From assembly GCF_002165575.1 (NCBI RefSeq), contig NZ_MXQF01000010.1:1-64000 (forward strand): a stretch of 64,000 nucleotides of DNA, written 5' to 3'. Each line of letters starts with the position of its first letter. Position 1 is the first letter of the stretch. Source of the stretch: Pseudoalteromonas sp. A601 (GTDB lineage Bacteria; Pseudomonadota; Gammaproteobacteria; Enterobacterales; Alteromonadaceae). The notes below the pieces were generated by a model. The model had not been told where the DNA came from and did not search any database. It saw only the letters and a program-made list of their open reading frames with translations. Position numbers and translations under genes: made by a program. Below are positions 59,402 to 64,000 of the stretch, in pieces.

Positions 59402-62281
59402 TTAATGGCTATAGGTAAAACCTAAATAAACCTGACGACCAAAGTACTGGGTAGTCCCAGTAATACTTTCATTACCAAAGTAGCTTTGGGTGGGTTCGTC
59501 GGTGAGGTTATTAACCTGTAGCAACATGCCAAATGAATCAGTAAATTGATAAGAGGTTTGAAAATCGACCACGGTCTCGGCATCAAAATTCACCACTTGT
59601 TCATTGATAGCCACTTGCTCGGACACAAAGTCTGAGCGGTAGCGCACATTAAGGCGGGTTTCAAAATTATCTAAGCTATAAAACAAAGTGCCGTTTAACA
59701 CATTTTTAGACAAACCAGGTAAACCTTGAGTCGTCGTGTCGCCCCCTAAACTGGTGATAGATTCAACTTCGCTTTCGGTGTAGGAGTAGCTGCCGTTAAA
59801 GCCTAAACCATCAAAAGGCGCAGGTAAGAATGAAAAAACTTGTGTATAAGCAAGCTCAATACCGCGAATATAACCGCCATTGGCGTTATTAACTGCGGTT
59901 GTATATGTGCCATTAGTGGTAGCTACTTGCTCGCCGCTGACTGGGTTTTCTATGTAGTCAGGAACGTTAAAGCCATTACCTTTAAAGTCAAATCCCTCTA
60001 TCGCAATCGTATCGATAAACGAATCTATATTTTTATAAAAACCTGCGACCACTAGCGCACCATCTGATTCATCAAAATAATGCTCATAAGAGATATCGTA
60101 TTGGTCGGCATAAAATGGTTTTAAGAATGGATTATTAGTACTTGAGCCGTTAATTTTACCTGTGGTTTTATCTGCCTGTGCACTAGCATCTCCCGCTAGG
60201 CGATTGATTGGTGGACGTGACATAACTTTAGCTGCGGCAAAACGCAATTGCGTGTTATCCGTTAACTGAAAGTTTAAGTTAAGTGATGGCAGGTAGTCGG
60301 TGTAGGTCGTGCCAAGCACATTAGGTAAATAGTTTTGATTTACAATGCCGATGCTGTCAGTAATATTTTGTGCGCCTAGCGCTAAATCACCATTGACGTT
60401 CTCTAAAATTGTTGCCGATTGATCGGTATCTACACGGCGAATACCAATATTACCCAGCACTGGCATATTGCCAATTTCAGCATTAATATTGAGCATGGCA
60501 TAGGCTGACAGCACTTCTTCATACACTGAGCCACTTTGTAACATAGTCCATGAATAGTTTGTGGTGTAACCCTGTGCATCAACCACCCCATCAGCGTTAC
60601 CCCATGTAGTTACAGGTGTAGGAGCACCTTCAGGGAACCACGCATTCAGCGCTTTATCAACATCTATTGCCAAATACGATGGAAAGTAACTAAATTCGCC
60701 TTGCCAATCCACCACATCAACCATGTCATCAGTTAAACGAAGTGACGGCTCACTTGCTGAAAACGCACCATCATCACCATATTCAAACACAGAACGGTTA
60801 TTGCTATATTCACGGTCAGAATAACGCGCACCAAATTCAACTGAGCTGAACCAGTTGTTATCTAGTTCATATTTAAAATCGAGACGATAAGCACTAACTT
60901 CATCTTCATTTTGAAAAGGGTAAATACCGTACTTACTCACCATAACACGGTCTATATCGCTAAATGCGGCTGCCTGGTTAAAACCTACATCGGGCAGGTT
61001 GAGACCATTAAGTTGGTAGTTTATTGCTACGTTGTTATCAAGTACCGGTTCTTCAGCGCTGGCATCTTCTGCCACTAATGCCCAAAGTAAACCATTGCGA
61101 AAGTTACTTTTTGCTCGTGACAAAGACACATCCATATTGACGTTTAAACGCTCTGTGACTTGCCAATCCGCGTTAACGCCGTAACTGTCTACTTCATCAA
61201 AATCTTGATTGTCATCGTTAACGATTTCAATCCGGGTATAGCTTTTTGAGGTACGATTAACAGCTGCGCCAATAACTGAATTACCTTCTAACTGCGCATT
61301 GGTGAAAGTTGCAGATGGGCCACCAAGCTTAACTCGCAAACCACGGGCAAATGACTCAGTATCAAAGCGTGATAAAAACACATCCCCCTTTAGCTTAAAG
61401 TTATCTACAGGCACCCACTCAATTGCAGCCATGTAACCGTTACGGGTTTCTTCTCCGCCCAAGTGCTGGAGCTCAAAACCTTCACTGATGTATTCGTTTT
61501 CTGGGTTTACTTCAGGACCGCCAGTATCATTTTCCAAGCCATCTATTTCTTTATTATCGTTATAAGCGAGGCCAATAAATTGCGTTGCTACACTAGGTTG
61601 AAATAGACGCGCATAACCGAGTGCAACCCCTAGGGTGTCGTCAAGGTATTTACCTTGATATGAAAAACTAATGCGATCGCCAAATTCGGTGGCGTCATAC
61701 ACTTCTGAGGCACGGTCGTTATACATACCTCTGGCGTTCACAACAAACTTATGCTGCTGATCATTATCAAGCGGACTCGCCGTTTGCAACTCGACAGTAC
61801 CTGCAACACCGCCTTCAATGAGCGATGCTTTTGGTGATTTATAAACCGCAGCAGAACTAATTAGCTCCGACGGGTATTGATCAAACTCAATACTGCGGCT
61901 ACCACTTGTAGATACTTGCTCTCGACCATTGAGGGTTGAGAATACAAATCCACCCGACATGCCTCGAATATTTATTTCGGCGGCTTGGCCACCTGTTCGT
62001 ACAGCTGAAATCCCCGGTAGTCGAGTAAGCGCATCTGCCATTGATACATCAGGTAGCGCCCCTAAATCATCAGCAGATAGCTGCTCTGACACTGTATCTG
62101 TAAAACGTTTTTGGTTAAGTGATTGAATTAAGCTTCGGCTAAAGCCTGTTACTTCAATAACCTCTAGATCATCATCTAACTGTGGATTGACTGTCGCTTG
62201 TGCATCACTTTCAGCTGCGGCCAATGCACTGCTGGGTGCAAACATTGCGAGCATTAATGCACTCAGTTTAAATTTCCCCAT
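59402..62281 (-). CDS. TonB-dependent receptor, probable malto-oligosaccharide uptake
   Basis: 959 residues. Signal peptide MGKFKLSALMLAMFAPSSALA. A TonB-box-like DDDLEVIEVTG is followed by the plug (LPDVSMADALTRLPGISAV, INIRGMSGG) and a 22-strand barrel ending VYLGFTYSH. The type resembles the Xanthomonas/Caulobacter carbohydrate receptors (IRGMSGG...NGREQVSTSG). It is just upstream of the pullulanase (20 bases), so it probably imports maltodextrins released at the surface. Substrate is inferred from this neighbour. Confidence 0.92.
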   Translation of the reverse strand: MGKFKLSALMLAMFAPSSALAAAESDAQATVNPQLDDDLEVIEVTGFSRSLIQSLNQKRFTDTVSEQLSADDLGALPDVSMADALTRLPGISAVRTGGQAAEINIRGMSGGFVFSTLNGREQVSTSGSRSIEFDQYPSELISSAAVYKSPKASLIEGGVAGTVELQTASPLDNDQQHKFVVNARGMYNDRASEVYDATEFGDRISFSYQGKYLDDTLGVALGYARLFQPSVATQFIGLAYNDNKEIDGLENDTGGPEVNPENEYISEGFELQHLGGEETRNGYMAAIEWVPVDNFKLKGDVFLSRFDTESFARGLRVKLGGPSATFTNAQLEGNSVIGAAVNRTSKSYTRIEIVNDDNQDFDEVDSYGVNADWQVTERLNVNMDVSLSRAKSNFRNGLLWALVAEDASAEEPVLDNNVAINYQLNGLNLPDVGFNQAAAFSDIDRVMVSKYGIYPFQNEDEVSAYRLDFKYELDNNWFSSVEFGARYSDREYSNNRSVFEYGDDGAFSASEPSLRLTDDMVDVVDWQGEFSYFPSYLAIDVDKALNAWFPEGAPTPVTTWGNADGVVDAQGYTTNYSWTMLQSGSVYEEVLSAYAMLNINAEIGNMPVLGNIGIRRVDTDQSATILENVNGDLALGAQNITDSIGIVNQNYLPNVLGTTYTDYLPSLNLNFQLTDNTQLRFAAAKVMSRPPINRLAGDASAQADKTTGKINGSSTNNPFLKPFYADQYDISYEHYFDESDGALVVAGFYKNIDSFIDTIAIEGFDFKGNGFNVPDYIENPVSGEQVATTNGTYTTAVNNANGGYIRGIELAYTQVFSFLPAPFDGLGFNGSYSYTESEVESITSLGGDTTTQGLPGLSKNVLNGTLFYSLDNFETRLNVRYRSDFVSEQVAINEQVVNFDAETVVDFQTSYQFTDSFGMLLQVNNLTDEPTQSYFGNESITGTTQYFGRQVYLGFTYSH

Positions 62282-62565
62282 GAGCTTCCTACCCTATTGA
62301 TTTTATAATTGTGTGCGATTTATTTTTAAATTGTGGATAAAATAAAACCAACAAAGTGTAACCAAAAAGTAAAATAAGTGTGATGAATACGTATGCACTA
62401 ATAAGGGTAACGTCTAGCTCTGAGAAGTAACTTGTCGCCAAATGCTACGATTGAGCAACTAACGTGAAATGAATAGAGGGTTTAGTATGGAAAATAAGCA
62501 AGTAATAAATGTTCAGTCTGAGCCAACATTTTTTTATTTGGCCCAGAAAGCTGGATGATTAAATA
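62282..62565. other. TonB receptor promoter region with LacI-type palindrome
   Basis: 284 bases. A near-palindrome TGAATACGTATGCA (62384-62397; six of seven positions paired) about 100 bases before the receptor fits a LacI-family operator such as the maltose regulators of Alteromonadales (inference). A 23-codon plus-strand frame, MENKQVINVQSEPTFFYLAQ plus three residues, lies at 62488-62559 with a GAGGG 7 bases upstream. It may be a tiny gene or a remnant and is not called as a gene. Confidence 0.5.
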
Positions 62566-63183
62566 TTACGTTGTTAAAAGAACACGTACAGCAAGGGCTA
62601 TAAAAATCACCGCGAGAACTTTATCAAGCCAAGGTGATGACTTAGTAAACGCAAATCGTTTTTTTGACAGTTCTGTGAGTGCTGCCACTATCAAATACCA
62701 GCCAGTATCAATAACAAATACGGTTAAGCACATGATCATGCCCACTTTAAAAGTTAGGTTTGCAGGGTCAATAAACTGTGAGAATAAGGCTAAAAAGAAC
62801 ACCGCAAGTTTGGGGTTCAAAAACGCAATAGCAAAACCATCTTGCAACGCTTGTTGAGCACTACCACTTTGCTGCGCAACTTGAAGCTCATCAGCACTGG
62901 GTTTTGCTAATAAAATCTTAATACCTAAATATGCTAAATACGCCGCACCTAAGTAAACTAACACTTGATACACAGTGGGAAACTGTAACATCAATGCACC
63001 AAGACCAAGCAAAGATGCCGCTGCATAAAAGCCAACACCTACCCCATGACTAATAGCCGCAAGCATGCCACTTTTCATACTGCCATGAATACTGTGCTTC
63101 AAAACCACAGCCAAACTGGGCCCAGGAGACATAGCCCCCATCATACAAATGGCAACTAAGCTTAACCATAGTGATAGCGTCAT
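62566..63183 (-). CDS. LysE/RhtB family exporter
   Basis: 205 residues, six membrane helices. The family signature GAMSPGPSLAVVLKHSIHGSMKSG lies at the N-terminus, followed by AYLAYLGIKILL and the LQDGFAIAFLNPKLAVFFLALFSQF motif. Members export amino acids or homoserine lactones; the substrate here is unknown. It abuts the DUF3224 gene with no gap, so both are on one transcript. Confidence 0.93.
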   Translation of the reverse strand: MTLSLWLSLVAICMMGAMSPGPSLAVVLKHSIHGSMKSGMLAAISHGVGVGFYAAASLLGLGALMLQFPTVYQVLVYLGAAYLAYLGIKILLAKPSADELQVAQQSGSAQQALQDGFAIAFLNPKLAVFFLALFSQFIDPANLTFKVGMIMCLTVFVIDTGWYLIVAALTELSKKRFAFTKSSPWLDKVLAVIFIALAVRVLLTT

Positions 63184-63582
63184 TTAGAGTTGATACTCAA
63201 AATCATAAAAATGAGTTCCGTCTTCAATGCGAATACTCATTTTACCACTAAGCCCTTCAAGCTCATTACTACCAGAATCAGGTATAACATTTAAAATTAA
63301 TGAATCTTGGCCTTTATCCATGGTGCCAAAGTGCTGCAATACAAAACTACCTTGCTTACCTGCAAGAGTGCCAACAACTTGCTCAATAGCAACATAGCCT
63401 GCACTGCCTTGGGTGGTTGTCATCGCGCTGAGCATTTCGCCAGTGCTGGTCGCGTCAAGCTCGCCTGTAAAAGTTTTATCTATCGACATTCGCCCCAAAT
63501 TAACGCCATCAATACCTTTAGCGTAGCCTTCTATTGGGTTGAGTTTAACGCTAAATTCGCCCGTAATGTGTGTAGTAGCCAT
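63184..63582 (-). CDS. DUF3224 domain protein
   Basis: 132 residues, all-beta fold of the allene-oxide-cyclase-like type. Signature GSAGYVAIEQVVGTLAGKQGSFVLQHFGTMDKG and the VIPDSGSNELEGLSGKM C-terminal motif. It starts MATTHITGEFSVKL. Function unknown in the family. First gene of a two-gene unit with the LysE exporter. Confidence 0.9.
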   Translation of the reverse strand: MATTHITGEFSVKLNPIEGYAKGIDGVNLGRMSIDKTFTGELDATSTGEMLSAMTTTQGSAGYVAIEQVVGTLAGKQGSFVLQHFGTMDKGQDSLILNVIPDSGSNELEGLSGKMSIRIEDGTHFYDFEYQL

Positions 63583-63671
63583 GATAATCCTTTATTGATT
63601 GTTGTTTGCGGTTATTGAAATATTTTTATTTGCAGCCATATCTATACCTTATCCATAAAAAAGAATCCAGC

Positions 63672-64000
63672 ATGAGCAAATCCACGCACCAAGAAAAAGC
63701 GGCTTTTAGTAGCTTAATCCCTATTTTTGAATTTATTAAACCTTACAAATGGGTGGTTTTCTCTGCGCTTTTGGCGCTACTTATTACCGCAGGTGTTAAC
63801 TTATCACTTGGCCAAGGGGTTAAATTTGTCATTGATCATGGCTTTATTGCGGGCTCCCAAGCGCAATTAAAACAAGCGGTGCTAGTACTAATAGGGCTGA
63901 TCAGTTTATTAGCTGTTGGAACATTCAGCCGATTTTATTTAATGTCGTGGATTGGCGAACGTGTTAGTAATGATATTCGTAAAGCAGTATTTGATCGCAT
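63672..64000 (+). CDS. ABC exporter, N-terminal part (runs off the window)
   Basis: The first 109 codons: MSKSTHQEKAAFSSLIPIFE, then FIKPYKWVVFSALLALLITAGVNLSL and the loop FVIDHGFI. It continues with LIGLISLLAVGTFSRFYLMSWIGERVSNDIRKAVFDRI. This is the transmembrane domain of an MsbA/lipid-exporter-like half transporter; the R..F..... WIGERVSNDIRKAVFD coupling-helix segment is characteristic. The ATPase domain lies outside the window. Divergent from the DUF3224 gene. Confidence 0.9.
   Translation, partial: MSKSTHQEKAAFSSLIPIFEFIKPYKWVVFSALLALLITAGVNLSLGQGVKFVIDHGFIAGSQAQLKQAVLVLIGLISLLAVGTFSRFYLMSWIGERVSNDIRKAVFDR

Noticed and set aside
62488..62559. 23-codon plus-strand frame with a good ribosome site
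   Set aside because: Too short to support alone, no terminator, and no recognisable family; noted in the intergenic entry only.

Overview
The window looks like the chromosome of a marine gammaproteobacterium of the Alteromonadales, most likely Pseudoalteromonas. The evidence is moderate G+C, r-protein sequences very close to those of E. coli, REP-like GTAGGTC palindromes, and an accessory complement of TonB receptor, pullulanase, TorF-like porin and PhoD. No database was searched, so the genus is an inference.

Layout. (1) Bases 1-700 hold the promoters and leader of an rRNA operon that reads off the left edge. (2) 714-9193, all on the minus strand, is the spc operon (rplN to rpmJ) followed by the alpha operon (rpsM, rpsK, rpsD, rpoA, rplQ). 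(3) 9474-14545 is a five-gene accessory block: an AsmA-like protein, a small membrane protein with an XRE regulator, an unknown 387-residue protein and a TorF-family porin. It sits where the S10 operon (rpsJ to rpsQ) normally lies between tuf and rplN; none of those 11 genes is in the window. (4) 14774-31625, again minus strand, runs tRNA-Trp, secE, nusG, rplK, rplA, rplJ, rplL, rpoB, rpoC, rpsL, rpsG, fusA, tuf, with recognisable control elements: the L10 leader, the rplL-rpoB attenuator, the str promoter and the alpha-operon leader. (5) 31766-34118 holds a prohibitin-like lipoprotein gene split by a 265-bp structured repeat with 22-bp terminal inverted repeats, a possible nuclease-like gene, and deoC. 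(6) 34388-41357 is a sulfate-assimilation operon: cysG, cysD, cysN, an SLC13-type permease, cysC and cysQ. (7) 41358-50300 is mixed: REP-like repeats, an aldo-keto reductase, two Bor-like lipoproteins, a frameshifted small gene, an iodotyrosine-deiodinase-like flavoprotein, and an RND efflux pair headed by a persulfide-sensor-type ArsR regulator that diverges from a DUF2892-rhodanese pair. (8) 50321-63582 holds a dCache-PAS-GGDEF diguanylate cyclase, a Tat-exported PhoD phosphatase, a bacterial PH-domain protein, a starch/glycogen locus (TonB receptor plus lipoprotein pullulanase), a LysE exporter and a DUF3224 protein. An ABC exporter runs off the right edge.

The core regions are ordinary in content but unusual in order. 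The points most worth a second look are the missing S10 operon, the structured repeat that breaks the SPFH gene, the three-operator autoregulated XRE cassette, the persulfide-sensor/RND-pump link, and possible leader hairpins in the str and rpoBC transcripts.
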